This document shows, one piece after another, positions 42,563 through 52,517 of a stretch of DNA of 64,000 bases. This DNA comes from Falsiroseomonas sp051433165. Its GTDB lineage: Bacteria; Pseudomonadota; Alphaproteobacteria; Acetobacterales; Acetobacteraceae. The DNA lies in assembly GCF_051433165.1 (NCBI RefSeq), contig NZ_JBHMFS010000023.1:9437-73436 (forward strand), in the 5' to 3' direction. The position numbers and the translations under genes were made by a program. Within the stretch, counting starts at the first letter, position 1. Every line of letters starts with the position of its first letter. A model generated the notes under the pieces. The model had not been told where the DNA came from. It saw only the letters and a list, made by a program, of their open reading frames with translations, and made no database searches.

Positions 42563-44164
42563 TCAGCGGCTGCCGCGGCTGATGTTCCACATGACGGGGA
42601 AGCCGACCTCCAGCACGCCGTTAAGTTCCGCACGATAGACCGCGGGGCTGGCATACTGGCCCAGCAGCACCACCGAGACGTTCTCGATCGCGCGTTGCTG
42701 GATCTGCGCGGCAAGTTCACGACGGCGGTCCTGCTCGACCGCTTCCGAGAACTGGCGTAGCAGCGGCACCTGGCCCTCATCGCACCACCAGCCCGGATAG
42801 ACGCCCGCACAATTGTAGACCATCACCGGGTTGGTCATTGGGTTGGCCATGTCGAAACCGGTCCATACCAGCGGCACGGCGCTCCAGCCGCCCTCGGAAA
42901 CCGGCACCCGGCGAGCACGGCGCTGCGCCACCGTGCTCCAGTCGGTGGATTGCACGTCCACGTTGAAGCCGGCGCGCTTCATCTGGTCGATCGCGACCAG
43001 CCCGATCGGGTTGATGACGGCCGAATCACCCGCATGCAGGACGATGACGGGTTCGTTGTTGTAGCCGGATTCCCGCAGCAGCGCGCGCGCCCGGTCCATG
43101 CTGCGATTGTCGAACACTGCGGTCCCGGCGTCGGTCGCATAGGGCGTATCACACATATAGAAGGTGTAGCAGGTCTGGTGCACCATGTCGGCCGGCAGCC
43201 CGGTGGCCGCGACGACGTCGCTCTGGTTGACCGCCTGCTGCAGCGCCCGGCGGGCCAGCACGTTGTTGAAGGGCGGCTGGGTGTGGTTGATCGTCAGCGC
43301 ACCCATGATCTCACCGCCACCACGGCCGGCAGTGACCACCACCTGCCGGTTTGCGCGCAGCAACTCGATGTAATCCAGCGGCGCACGCTCGAGGTAGTCG
43401 ACCTCACCCTGCCGCAGCGCAGAAACCTTGGTCGCGTGGTCGGGGATGCTAACGAATTCGGTGCGGTCGAAATGCACCACCTTGCCGCCCGCCAGGCCAT
43501 CCGCCGGTTCAGAGCGCGGGCGATAGGCCGGATTGCGGCGGAACACGACGCGATCGCCCGGCCGCCATTCCTCGCGGCGGAACAGGTAGGGGCCGGAGCC
43601 GACGATCTCCTCGATCTGTTGGCTTGACGGCGTTGCTGCGATGCGCGCGGGCATAATGAAGGGCACCAGGGTCGCGGTCTTGCCGAGCGCTTCCAGCACC
43701 TGCGCAAAGGGGCGATTCAGTTCAAACACGAAGGTGGACGGATCCACCGGGCGCATTTCCCGCATCGCCGCCATGAGCTGCCGGCCCAGTCCATCCCGTT
43801 CACCCCAGCGGCGAATCGAGGCGATGCAATCCTCCGACGTGACCGGCGTGCCGTCGGTGAATTCGAGGCCGGGCCGCAGCTTGAAGGTCCAGGTCAACTG
43901 GTCTTCGCTCACCTCCCAACTCTCCAGCATCTGCGGCCGCATCACCCCCTCGCTGTCCGGTGCGACCAGCGTGTCCCAGACCATGAAGCCGAAGGCGCGG
44001 GTGATGACGGAGGTGGTGATGATCGGGTCCAGCGTCTGCAACTCGGTGTTCATTACGAGACGGAAAGGTTGCTGCTGCTGCTGCGCGACGGCAGGCGCGA
44101 CGGCGGGCCCGACTGCGACGCCGCCGAGCAGCGCCAGTCCGAACAGGAGTGATGGCTTCGTCAT
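42563..44164 (-). CDS. ABC transporter family-5 substrate-binding protein
   Basis: About 533 residues. A signal peptide (MTKPSLLFGLALLGGVAVGP) and a short Gln run are followed by the SBP_bac_5 domain: TLDPIITTSVITRAFGFMVW, WTFKLRPGLEFTDGTPVTSE, GSGPYLFRREEWRPGD, ARRALQQAVNQSDVV. This family binds peptides, opines or nickel chelates for ABC import. ATG 44164 starts the leader; the upstream open frame is non-homologous. Divergent from the dioxygenase gene. No ABC permease genes are present here. Confidence 0.88.
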   Translation of the reverse strand: MTKPSLLFGLALLGGVAVGPAVAPAVAQQQQQPFRLVMNTELQTLDPIITTSVITRAFGFMVWDTLVAPDSEGVMRPQMLESWEVSEDQLTWTFKLRPGLEFTDGTPVTSEDCIASIRRWGERDGLGRQLMAAMREMRPVDPSTFVFELNRPFAQVLEALGKTATLVPFIMPARIAATPSSQQIEEIVGSGPYLFRREEWRPGDRVVFRRNPAYRPRSEPADGLAGGKVVHFDRTEFVSIPDHATKVSALRQGEVDYLERAPLDYIELLRANRQVVVTAGRGGGEIMGALTINHTQPPFNNVLARRALQQAVNQSDVVAATGLPADMVHQTCYTFYMCDTPYATDAGTAVFDNRSMDRARALLRESGYNNEPVIVLHAGDSAVINPIGLVAIDQMKRAGFNVDVQSTDWSTVAQRRARRVPVSEGGWSAVPLVWTGFDMANPMTNPVMVYNCAGVYPGWWCDEGQVPLLRQFSEAVEQDRRRELAAQIQQRAIENVSVVLLGQYASPAVYRAELNGVLEVGFPVMWNISRGSR

Positions 44165-44485
44165 TCCCTGGATCCTTATCTGTTCTTTCCTGCGATACGA
44201 GGCCACCCACGACGCGCGCAGTAGGACGGCGAATGCCGGCACCAACGACGGCACCCCGGATTGCTTCCTATCGTTCCCCGTGCCTTTAAAACAGCTTTTC
44301 ACGTGCAGCCGCTGCTGCAAAGCTATAAATCAAGAACAGGCAATCATCAGGACGATCGGATAATCACCGGGTGACGACCGCCGTAGGATAAGGCACAGCC
44401 CCTGAGGCATCCGGGCTCGATGCTTGCGGGGAGAACGCGATCCGACCAGGACCACTTCTGCAACCGAACGCGGAGGAAACCGAGC

Positions 44486-45322
44486 ATGACTGCCATCACA
44501 GACAATCTGCTGACGAAACGGATTTCCATGCGTCCGCTCAATCCGCATTTCGGCGTGGAGGTGACGGGGCTCGATCTCCGTGATCCGCTGGATGACACGA
44601 CCCGAGCGACGCTCCGGGCTGCCTTTCGTCAGCACCGCCTGCTGCTGCTGCGCGACCAGGAGATCGATACGGCGCATCAGACACGCTTCGCGGAAATCTT
44701 CGGGCAGGTTGCACTGCGTGAGAAGAACCGCATCCAAAGCGCGGATGCGACCGCCCAGCATGTCTCCAACGTCCGCAAGGATGGCGTGTTCGGACTGGGC
44801 GAGCTCGACTTCCACCTCGACCAGCTTTTCCAGCCGGAGCCGCTCTCCGCCCTGATCCTGTACGGCATCGAGGTGCCCGATGCTGGCGGCGATACGCGCT
44901 TCGCGGATTCCGTCACGGCGCATGAGATGCTGTCGCCGGAACTGCGCGCGCGGATCGCACCGCTGCGCTGCCGCAACGCCTACACCTTCAGCGGCAAGCT
45001 GGCCCGCGACTGGAACGTGGACGACAAGGAAAAGCAGGCGCTGTCCGCGATCCACCCCATGGTCTGGCGCGAAAAACCGGACGATCGCGGCGCGCTGTGG
45101 GTGAACAAGCTGAGCACGCTCGAGGTTCTCGGCCTGGGGGAGGAGGAGGGCCTCGCCCTGCTGGCCGAGGTGCGGAAGCCCCTGTACGATGATCGCATCA
45201 TCTACACACACCGCTGGCGGCCCGGTGACTTGCTGATCTGGGACAACCGGCGCCTGCAGCACGCGCGCACGCCCTTCGACCCGGCGGTGCCGCGGACGCT
45301 GCGGCGCAGCCCGATCCTCTGA
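44486..45322 (+). CDS. TauD/TfdA-type 2-oxoglutarate dioxygenase
   Basis: A 278-residue Fe(II)/2-oxoglutarate dioxygenase. It opens with the usual ISMRPLNPHFGVEVTGLDLR. The iron triad is His-x-Asp in DFHLDQL (near 109-111) and the distal His in LQHARTPFD (near 257), with the 2OG-binding Arg in RTLRRSPIL. RBS GGAGGAAA before ATG 44486. Substrates of the family include taurine, other sulfonates and aryloxyacids; here the specific one is unknown. Confidence 0.88.
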   Translation: MTAITDNLLTKRISMRPLNPHFGVEVTGLDLRDPLDDTTRATLRAAFRQHRLLLLRDQEIDTAHQTRFAEIFGQVALREKNRIQSADATAQHVSNVRKDGVFGLGELDFHLDQLFQPEPLSALILYGIEVPDAGGDTRFADSVTAHEMLSPELRARIAPLRCRNAYTFSGKLARDWNVDDKEKQALSAIHPMVWREKPDDRGALWVNKLSTLEVLGLGEEEGLALLAEVRKPLYDDRIIYTHRWRPGDLLIWDNRRLQHARTPFDPAVPRTLRRSPIL

Positions 45323-45341
45323 CGCCGCGTGCCGGCCGCGG

Positions 45342-46142
45342 TCAGCCTCCCAGCATCGCTCCATCGACCGGCAGCGCGACGCCGGAAATGTAGCTCGCTG
45401 CACCGGAGGCAAGGAAGCCGACGGTCGCCGCGACCTCCTCCGCCTCGCCCGCCCGACCAATTGGATAGTGCTGCATCATGGCCTGCTGCGCCTCGGCCGG
45501 AAGGCTGGTGAAGCGTTCGCGGATGCGGGAGCCCGGTTCGGCCAGGATCAGCGAGGGCACCAGCGCATTCACCGTGATGCCGTTTTTCACCTCATCCTTC
45601 GCCAGTTGCGCCGTAAAGCCGATGAGCGCGGATTTGGCCGCGGCATAGGCAAGGCGGGCGCCCTGGGTGGTCACGGGGCCCTTGCGGCCATAGGCGGCGG
45701 TCGAGGAGAAGTTGATGATGCGCCCGTAGCCGCGCGCCCGCATACCGGGCACCACCGCGCGGCAGAACAGGAAGGCGCTGGTCAGGTTCAGCGTGATGAC
45801 GTGGTTCCAGATCTCGTCCGTCATGTCCTCGATCGTGCGGATCGGCGTCGTGCCCGAGCCACCGGCCAGGTTGACAAGCACGTCGATGCGCCCTTGACTT
45901 TCCACCGCGGCGACTGCCGCCGCAACCTGTCCGGGCTGTGTCGCATCCGCGGCAAAGACCGCGACCTTGCCGCCGCCGCGCCGGATACCTTCCGCGGCTG
46001 CATCCAGCGCGTCCTGCGAGAGATCGACCATGAAGACCGCCAGACCCTGGCCCACGAGTTGCCGACACGTCGCGAGGCCTATGCCACCCGCGGCACCGGT
46101 AACGATGGCCCAGGGCGCTGTGTTGCCGGGTGTGCTCGCCAT
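45342..46142 (-). CDS. Short-chain dehydrogenase/reductase (SDR) A
   Basis: A 266-residue classical SDR. Rossmann motif VTGAAGGIGLATCRQL (residues 15-30), NLAGG in place of NNAG, catalytic Ser in INFSSTAAYG, and Tyr-x-x-x-Lys in AYAAAKSALIGF. The C-terminal GVALPVDGAMLGG is typical. It converges on the dioxygenase gene with a 19-nt gap and is divergent from a second SDR. Confidence 0.9.
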   Translation of the reverse strand: MASTPGNTAPWAIVTGAAGGIGLATCRQLVGQGLAVFMVDLSQDALDAAAEGIRRGGGKVAVFAADATQPGQVAAAVAAVESQGRIDVLVNLAGGSGTTPIRTIEDMTDEIWNHVITLNLTSAFLFCRAVVPGMRARGYGRIINFSSTAAYGRKGPVTTQGARLAYAAAKSALIGFTAQLAKDEVKNGITVNALVPSLILAEPGSRIRERFTSLPAEAQQAMMQHYPIGRAGEAEEVAATVGFLASGAASYISGVALPVDGAMLGG

Positions 46143-46256
46143 CCTGAAACCCTCCGTGCCAGCCGCTTCGGCACGCTACCGGCCGGGGCGCCCCGTCGCA
46201 ACCGGAAGCGACGGGTTCGAGACTTTCCAGATCCGGCAACAAGCGAGGTGAAGGCC

Positions 46257-47021
46257 GTGGGACGTCTGCAGGATAGACGGGTTCTGGTGACGGGTGCTGC
46301 CAACGGGCTCGGCCGGGCAATCGCCACCCGCCTCGCCGCCGAAGGTGCGCGCCTGGCATTGTTCGATATCGATCGAGACGGGCTGGCGCAAGTCGCGGAG
46401 GACCTGGCGCGCGCCGGTACGCCGGCCTTTGCGCTGACCGTGGACGTGACGGGGGAGGCGCAGGTGCTGGATGCCTTCGCGCGGCTGGAGGCCGAATTCG
46501 GCGCTCTGGACAGCCTGGTCAATAATGTCGGCGGCAGTCGCAACGCGAAGATCTGGGAGATGTCGCTCGCCGATTGGGACTTCACGGTGAACCTCAACCT
46601 GCGCTCCGCCTTCCTCTGCACGCGCGCCGCGCTGCCGGCGATGATGCAGCGGCAGGCGGGCAGCATCGTCTGCATGTCCTCCGGCTCCCGCGAGGGCACG
46701 CCATGGACCGCGAGCCATAGCGGTGGCGCCGCCTATGCCGCGGCCAAGGCCGGCATCCACGGCTTCATCCGCGACGTGGCGCTGGAGGTCGCACCCTTCG
46801 GCATCCGCATCAACGCCGTCGCACCGGGGCCGATCGAGACCGACCGGACGCGGGAGGTCTTCGCCCATATGAACGCGACGCTGGAACACAGCCCGAACCG
46901 CATGGTGCCGATGCGCCGCCTCGGCCAGCCGCATGAGATCGCCGATGCGGTGCTGTTCCTCGCCTCGGAGGAGGCCAGCTACGTGACGGGCGTGACGCTC
47001 GACGTCGCGGGCGGACGCTGA
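46257..47021 (+). CDS. Short-chain dehydrogenase/reductase (SDR) B
   Basis: About 254 residues. Cofactor motif VTGAANGLGRAIATRL, NNVGG, Ser in VCMSSGSREG, and Tyr-x-x-x-Lys in AYAAAKAGIHGF. The C-terminal EEASYVTGVTLDVAGGR is standard. No ATG fits; GTG 46257 has AAGG and GAGGTG upstream, and GTG 46248 is the alternative. First gene of a plus-strand block continuing into the two deacetylases and the amidase. Confidence 0.88.
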   Translation: MGRLQDRRVLVTGAANGLGRAIATRLAAEGARLALFDIDRDGLAQVAEDLARAGTPAFALTVDVTGEAQVLDAFARLEAEFGALDSLVNNVGGSRNAKIWEMSLADWDFTVNLNLRSAFLCTRAALPAMMQRQAGSIVCMSSGSREGTPWTASHSGGAAYAAAKAGIHGFIRDVALEVAPFGIRINAVAPGPIETDRTREVFAHMNATLEHSPNRMVPMRRLGQPHEIADAVLFLASEEASYVTGVTLDVAGGR

Positions 47022-47084
47022 GCGCGGCACCCGACCAGATCCAGGCCCGGCAAAACAGGGCGCGATGAAACGAGGACACGGCCA

Positions 47085-47978
47085 ATGACCACACCCCCCT
47101 TCGACAGCGATCTGGCGGAGCTTCGCGCGGCGGCCCAGGACCATGCCGCACGCCACCAGGTCATCACCGACTGCGCCTGGCCGGATGGCGCGCGCGTCGC
47201 CGTCAATGTCACGGTGGATTTCGACGCGATGCTTCTGCGGCGCCTGCTGAACGAACCGCCGATGCAGTTGGCGAAGGGCGAGTTCGGCGGCCGCGTCGGC
47301 ATCTGGCGCCTGCTCGAACTGTTCGACGGCCACGGCGTGAAGGGCACCATCTACACACCCGGCCGCATCGCGGAGCTGTACCCGGATGCCGTGCGCGCCG
47401 CCGCGCGCGGTGGGCATGAGGTGGCTGACCACATGTGGGAACACCGCGTCCCGGCGGAGCCGGAGCTGGAGGCGGACCACCTGCGGCGCGCGATTGCGGC
47501 GCTGGAACGGCTGACCGGCCAGCGGCCCGTCGGCACGCGCAGCTGGCACAGCGCGCCGTTGCTGCGGCAGGAAGGCTTCATCTACAATTCGCGCAAGGTG
47601 CCCGACGACCGGCCGCACTATATCCGCGAGGGAAAGGACACGCAGGGCCTGCTGAACCTGCCGATGCACTACGCCATCGACGATGCCATGTTCTTCAGCT
47701 TCGCCTGGATGAACACCGAGAACGCCGCCCAGCGCATGGCCGACCCCGACCGGGTGTTCGAGATGTGGTGGGATGCCTTCCGCCAGCAATACGATACCGG
47801 CGGTTACCTCAACCTCTGCCTGCATCCCTTCGTGTCCGGCCGCTCGATGCGGATCGACATGCTGGACCGGCTGTTCACGCGGATGAAGACGCTGCCCGGC
47901 GTCTGGTTCCCGACCTCGGAGACGGTTGCGCGCCACTGCATCGCGACCTGCCCGCCCCACCCGCCCGTTGCGCGCTGA
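47085..47978 (+). CDS. Polysaccharide-deacetylase/PuuE-like hydrolase, first copy
   Basis: A 297-residue NodB-fold hydrolase. The metal/catalytic motif TVDFDAM (Asp pair near 44-46) is followed by HEVADHMWEHR with two His ligands, the RSWHSAPLL region and LHPFVSGR near the C-terminus. The long-helix form resembles PuuE-type allantoinases and other cyclic-amide hydrolases more than chitin deacetylases. Not exported. It is followed 16 nt later by a diverged paralogue. Confidence 0.85.
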   Translation: MTTPPFDSDLAELRAAAQDHAARHQVITDCAWPDGARVAVNVTVDFDAMLLRRLLNEPPMQLAKGEFGGRVGIWRLLELFDGHGVKGTIYTPGRIAELYPDAVRAAARGGHEVADHMWEHRVPAEPELEADHLRRAIAALERLTGQRPVGTRSWHSAPLLRQEGFIYNSRKVPDDRPHYIREGKDTQGLLNLPMHYAIDDAMFFSFAWMNTENAAQRMADPDRVFEMWWDAFRQQYDTGGYLNLCLHPFVSGRSMRIDMLDRLFTRMKTLPGVWFPTSETVARHCIATCPPHPPVAR

Positions 47979-47994
47979 GAAGGAGGCACGTCGA

Positions 47995-48933
47995 ATGCCC
48001 TGGAAAGACGGCTACACCATCTCCGACGAACGCGGCATCGCGGATGCCGATATCGTCTGGCCCGGCGATGCCCGCTGCTGCCTCACCATTGTCGTGGACC
48101 TCAGCCCGCCCTGCGGCCCGGCCGGCATCGGCCCCGCGGATCTGCGGACGCCGGAGGCGCAGTACGGCATGCATGGCGCGCTGGACGCGCTGCTTGGCGT
48201 GCTGCAGCGCCACCGCCTGCTCGCCACCTTCGCCACCCCCGCCGTGATGGCGGACATCCACGCGCCGCGCATTCGCGCCCTGGCCGATTCAGGGCATGAG
48301 GTCGCGGCGCATGGCTACCGGCACGAGGATGTGAGCGGGCTCGACCGGGTGGAGGAAAAGGCGCGGCTCGACCGCACGACCGCGATGATCGGCGACGTGG
48401 TGGGAAGGCGGCCGGTCGGCTGGTTTTCCCTTCCCCGGCAGGGTGACAAATTCGCCGGCGGCAGCATCAGCCCGAACACCATGGCGCTGCTGCTGGAGGG
48501 CGACTACGCCTACATGGGCAACGGCCTGGCGGATGACGTGCCGCATTGGTGGGTCACCGACCCCGCTATTCCGCGCGCCATCCTGGCGCTGCCCTACTAC
48601 TACCATTTCGACGACCAGTTTTTCCTGATGTTCCCGGCGAAGGGCACTGGGCTGGAACACGCCGATGCGCTGTTGCGCAACTGGCATGCGGAATTCGTCG
48701 CGCAGTACCGGCGCGGCCGCCAGTTCTGCATGACGCTGCACCCGCACGCCATCGGCTTCGCCCACCGCCTGCGGATGCTCGACCGATTCCTCGGCGAGAT
48801 CTGCGGCTTTCCCCTGCTGTGGAACGCCACCGGCCAGGCCTGCGCGGCGCATTGGTCAGCGCGCTACCCGGCCGCCACGCATCTGCGGCTGGCGCCCAGA
48901 ATCTGGCAGGACCACCCCGGCAGCCTGAGTTGA
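47995..48933 (+). CDS. Polysaccharide-deacetylase/PuuE-like hydrolase, second copy
   Basis: A 312-residue paralogue of the preceding gene. It has TIVVDLSPP where the first copy has TVDFD, HEVAAHGYRHEDVSGLD with the two His, FSLPRQGDKF and MTLHPHAIGF. The first Asp motif is altered (VDLS), so metal binding may differ; the two proteins could form a heteromer or act in sequence. ATG 47995 has AGGAGG upstream. Coupled with the amidase gene 13 nt downstream. Confidence 0.85.
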   Translation: MPWKDGYTISDERGIADADIVWPGDARCCLTIVVDLSPPCGPAGIGPADLRTPEAQYGMHGALDALLGVLQRHRLLATFATPAVMADIHAPRIRALADSGHEVAAHGYRHEDVSGLDRVEEKARLDRTTAMIGDVVGRRPVGWFSLPRQGDKFAGGSISPNTMALLLEGDYAYMGNGLADDVPHWWVTDPAIPRAILALPYYYHFDDQFFLMFPAKGTGLEHADALLRNWHAEFVAQYRRGRQFCMTLHPHAIGFAHRLRMLDRFLGEICGFPLLWNATGQACAAHWSARYPAATHLRLAPRIWQDHPGSLS

Positions 48934-48946
48934 AGGATCGGACGAC

Positions 48947-50353
48947 ATGAACGACGCACCCGCGACCCCCTATTCACCCGCCACCTTCCGCGCGTTGACC
49001 TTCCACGACCTGGTGCCACGCTTCGCCGCCGGTCAGGACACCCCGCGCGCCCTGCTGGAGCGCTGCCTGGAGACGATCGCGGCGCGGGAGCCGGTGGTGC
49101 AGGCCTGGGTTTGCATGAACGAGGCGGGCGCTCGCGCCGCGGCCGATGACAGCACCGCCCGCTGGCGCGACAACCGCCCGCTTTCGCTGATCGACGGCAT
49201 GCCCATCGGCATCAAGGACCTGCTGGAGACGCGGGACATGCCGACGCAGATGGGCTGCGATGCCTATCGCGGCAATTTCCCGAAGCGCGACAATGCCGCG
49301 GTCTGGGCGCTGCGCCAGGCCGGGGCGGTGGTGCTCGGCAAGACCGTGACCACCGAACTCGGCGGCTCGCATCCCGGGCCCACCACCCATCCCTTCGATG
49401 CGCGCCACACGCCGGGCGGCTCCTCCTCCGGCTCCGCCGCTGCCGTCGCGGCGCGCATGGTGCCGACCACCATCGGCACGCAGGTCGGCGGGTCCATCAT
49501 CCGCCCGGCCAGCTATTGCGGCAACGTCGCCCTGAAGCCGAGCCAGGGCGGCATCAACCGCGGTGAGCGGCAGGCGACCAGCATGAGCACCCATGGCGTG
49601 CATGCCGGCTGCGTCGAGGATATGTGGCAGGTCGCCATCGAGATCGCACGCCGCGCCGGCGGCGACCCGGGAAGGCCCGGCTTGATCGGCCCGCCCACGC
49701 CCCCCACCCCGCGCCGTCCCATGGCGCTCGGCGTGATGGAGACTGAGGGCTGGCCGCTGCTGGACGAGGCCAGCCGCGCCGCCTTCGAGCAGGTGGTCGA
49801 GGCGTTGCGCGCGCAGGGCGTGCTGGTGATCCGCCGCGCCGACCACGCCCTGATCGAGGGCTTCGAGCGCACCCTAGACGGCGCCCAGGCGCTGACCAGC
49901 GGCATCACCGGCTGGGAGAACCATTGGAGCTTTCGTAGCATAATGGCGCTGCACCCCGATGGCCTCAGCGCCCGCAGCCAGGCGGTGGTCGCCATGGCGG
50001 AACGGATGACGCCGGACGACTACCGCCAGCTTCTGCTGCAGCGGGAGGAAATGCGCCGGCGGCATGAGGCCACTGCCCCGCTCATTGATGCGCTGATCGC
50101 TCCGGCCTCGCCCGGCCCGGCGCCGCTGTGGTCCGGCGATGTTCCGGGCCAGCCGCTGAAGGCGCGCCCGACCGGCGACGCCGTCTTCAACACGCCAAGC
50201 TCCGCGTTGGGCGCGCCCGTTGTCACAGCGCCGCTCACCGCGGTACGCGGTCTACCAATGGGCATCCAGATCATGGGCCAGCCGCAGTCCGACGCGGCGG
50301 TGACGGCCATCGCGGCCTGGATGATGCAGACCCTGATACCTGCTGCGGCCTAA
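48947..50353 (+). CDS. Amidase-signature family hydrolase
   Basis: A 468-residue serine amidase with the Ser-cisSer-Lys triad: Lys in PIGIKDLLET (about 89), cis-Ser and surrounding loop in HTPGGSSSGSAAAVAARM, and nucleophile Ser in GTQVGGSIIRPASYCG. The C-terminus ALGAPVVTAPL is typical. It hydrolyses amide bonds of small molecules. Adjacent to two cyclic-amidase-like hydrolases, it could process their product. Confidence 0.92.
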   Translation: MNDAPATPYSPATFRALTFHDLVPRFAAGQDTPRALLERCLETIAAREPVVQAWVCMNEAGARAAADDSTARWRDNRPLSLIDGMPIGIKDLLETRDMPTQMGCDAYRGNFPKRDNAAVWALRQAGAVVLGKTVTTELGGSHPGPTTHPFDARHTPGGSSSGSAAAVAARMVPTTIGTQVGGSIIRPASYCGNVALKPSQGGINRGERQATSMSTHGVHAGCVEDMWQVAIEIARRAGGDPGRPGLIGPPTPPTPRRPMALGVMETEGWPLLDEASRAAFEQVVEALRAQGVLVIRRADHALIEGFERTLDGAQALTSGITGWENHWSFRSIMALHPDGLSARSQAVVAMAERMTPDDYRQLLLQREEMRRRHEATAPLIDALIAPASPGPAPLWSGDVPGQPLKARPTGDAVFNTPSSALGAPVVTAPLTAVRGLPMGIQIMGQPQSDAAVTAIAAWMMQTLIPAAA

Positions 50354-50497
50354 CAGCTGCCCGGGCACCGGCGCCGAGTGCGCCGCGCATTGGGGTGCGA
50401 CCTAGACTAGCCCACCGCATCCGATGTCTGTTTTGAGCCGGGCACCTGCCGGGATCACCCTGTCAGCTTGATCTGGCATCAGTTCTACTGGCGGGCG

Positions 50498-51499
50498 CTA
50501 TCCCGCTTCGGGTTTGCCGCCCTGGCGGTGCTCAAAATTCGTGCGGTTCAGCCGCCGCCGGTGATTGGAGTAGAGCAGTGGCTCGTAGCGCGGCGGATTG
50601 CCGGGTCCCGTGCAACTCGGCACGACTCGGATGACCGCATCGTCGTCTGGCCCGTAGAAGAACGGGATCGCATAGCGCGCCTGGTCATTGGCGTTTACAA
50701 CGCGGTGCGGCGTGGGCGCGAAGCGATCGTTGGAATAGCGCCCGAGCATTTCCCCCGTGTTGACCACGAATGTGTCGGGAATTGCGGGCGGGCGGATCCA
50801 GGTTCCGTCCCGTGTCCGCACCTCGAGGCCGGGCAGCTTCGACTGGGCGAGATAGGTGGTGAAATTCGTGTCGATATGCGGGGCGAAGCCGAACTGGTCC
50901 TCCGCCTGCATGGGCTGTGGCTCATAGCGAATCAGCCGTAGCGTGCAGGCCGGGTCGCGGAAATCGGGATCGAAATAGGCGGGAGGCAGGTCGAGCGCAG
51001 TGGCGAAGACGGCCAGCATGCGGTGCGCCAGCTCCTGCATCGCCTGGAAATAGGCAGTTGTCACTGCACGGAAATCCGGCTGGCTGTCCGGCCATCGGTT
51101 CAGGCTGACGAAAGGTTTGCGGGCCAGGATGTCCGGGTTGTCCGGTGCGCGGTCCCGGACGATGTAGAAGCTCTCGTTCAGGTTCGGCTTGCTGTTCGCA
51201 TGCACCGTCGAGGTGCGGACGGTTTGCGCGCCTCTTGGCAGGTAGCCGATGTTCAGCTCGCCGACCTTCAGCGCGAGCTTGCGCTCCATCTCCAGGTCGA
51301 AGAAGCGCGCCGCCTCCGCAAAGCATCCCGCGATCAACTCCTGTGGGATCCGGTGATTGGCCACCACGAGGAAGCCCGTGTCCTCGCAGGTGCGCGCCAC
51401 GTGACGTGCAAGTTCCTGCAAAGCGCCAGGCTCGTCGGCGAGGAAGGGAGCCAAGTCGAGGACGGGTATGCGGCCATCGGAACCAGCTGCGTGGCTCAT
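50498..51499 (-). CDS. Isopenicillin-N-synthase-like Fe(II)/2OG oxygenase
   Basis: A 333-residue oxygenase. The DIOX_N part has IPVLDLAPFL and DTGFLVVANHRIPQEL. The catalytic 2OG-FeII region has His-x-Asp in APHIDTNFTTYL (near 208-210), distal His in PTPHRVVNA and Arg in QARYAIPFF. The family includes thymine hydroxylase, ethylene-forming enzyme and plant-type dioxygenases. It converges on the amidase. Confidence 0.9.
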   Translation of the reverse strand: MSHAAGSDGRIPVLDLAPFLADEPGALQELARHVARTCEDTGFLVVANHRIPQELIAGCFAEAARFFDLEMERKLALKVGELNIGYLPRGAQTVRTSTVHANSKPNLNESFYIVRDRAPDNPDILARKPFVSLNRWPDSQPDFRAVTTAYFQAMQELAHRMLAVFATALDLPPAYFDPDFRDPACTLRLIRYEPQPMQAEDQFGFAPHIDTNFTTYLAQSKLPGLEVRTRDGTWIRPPAIPDTFVVNTGEMLGRYSNDRFAPTPHRVVNANDQARYAIPFFYGPDDDAVIRVVPSCTGPGNPPRYEPLLYSNHRRRLNRTNFEHRQGGKPEAG

Positions 51500-51962
51500 C
51501 GGTGCATCGTCTCCATGAGGTTGTCCGTCGTCGAATAATCTGAGACGGTCCTGCGTGCTTCCTGCCGGATTTTCTGGCCGGTTTGGACCTGAGCATAGGC
51601 GGCATTATGGTGATGATTCAATTGTCACTGCGGGTGCTGTTTCGTTTGGGACGTTAGCGGTCCAGCAAAATGGTGAAGTTGACCCACGTGCGTCGACATC
51701 CCGAGGCTTGAGACGGAAGTGCTCGATGCTAAGATTCGGGGTGCCCCGCCTGTCGGAGTTCCGGCGGCAGATGGTGGAGGCATTCGATCAGATGTAACTG
51801 TAAAGTCCGCAGAGATTATTTCGATCTTTGTAGATCAAAAGAAGCTCAGGTTGAATGTGACAGATGCGTCGGGGTCAGGCCGAAACTTGCGTACCACTGA
51901 CGAAACTTGGCGTCGACGCTCTATCGCCAGACTCTCGGCAGCGTAGAGGGATTTAAATATAA

Positions 51963-52053
51963 GCCTCGAACCTCGAACCTCGAACCTCGAACCTCGAACC
52001 TCGAAGCCTCGAAGCCTCGAAGCCTCGAAGCCGCGAAGCCGCGAAGCCGTGAA
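51963..52053. repeat. Tandem repeat with changing unit (7 to 8 bp)
   Basis: One GCCTCGAA, then five CCTCGAA (51971-52005), three GCCTCGAA, two GCCGCGAA and one GCCGTGAA (52006-52053). The unit length changes from 7 to 8 bp and the sequence drifts at the 3' side. A 7-bp phase would shift any reading frame; no gene is proposed across it. Confidence 0.9.
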
Positions 52054-52517
52054 GCGGGGCGCCAAAGGCGTGCCGGGGCTTGGCTGCACTGCGGCTCGCC
52101 GACGCACCATGATCAGGGCACCCGGCTCAATGAATTCTGACGATGTCCGACGGCCCCAGCGGACTGCGTGCCAAAGTGTTCGCTCTCGAAGTGCGGATTT
52201 CGGGCAAGTGGGGTTCGAACCGAGGCAAGCACCGACCGCCCGGAAACCGGCCTTTGACCTAGATTTTTGAGTTCCGTACTAAAACGCCCAAGTCAGGAGG
52301 TCCGGAGAGAAATGGCCTTCGGAGAGCGATTTTCGGGCTTCTCCGGGTCCGGCCTGTCAACAGGTCCGCCCCGAAAACCCCAGGAAATCTGCCACTCAGC
52401 GCGGCGGTCAGTCTGGCGGAGAGCACGGCTCGTATGGGAACTGGCGGAGCGAGAGGAACCGGGATCGAACGATCTCTGAGCACGGAGGGATGGGACCGTT
52501 CACGCAGCCGGTGGCCC

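Noticed and set aside
51963..52053. Possible CRISPR array
   Set aside because: Units are 7-8 bp in direct contact with no spacers; it is a simple tandem repeat.
52190..52250. tRNA-like GTTCGAACC stretch
   Set aside because: Only the T-arm-like block is present; no acceptor, D or anticodon stems could be paired around it.
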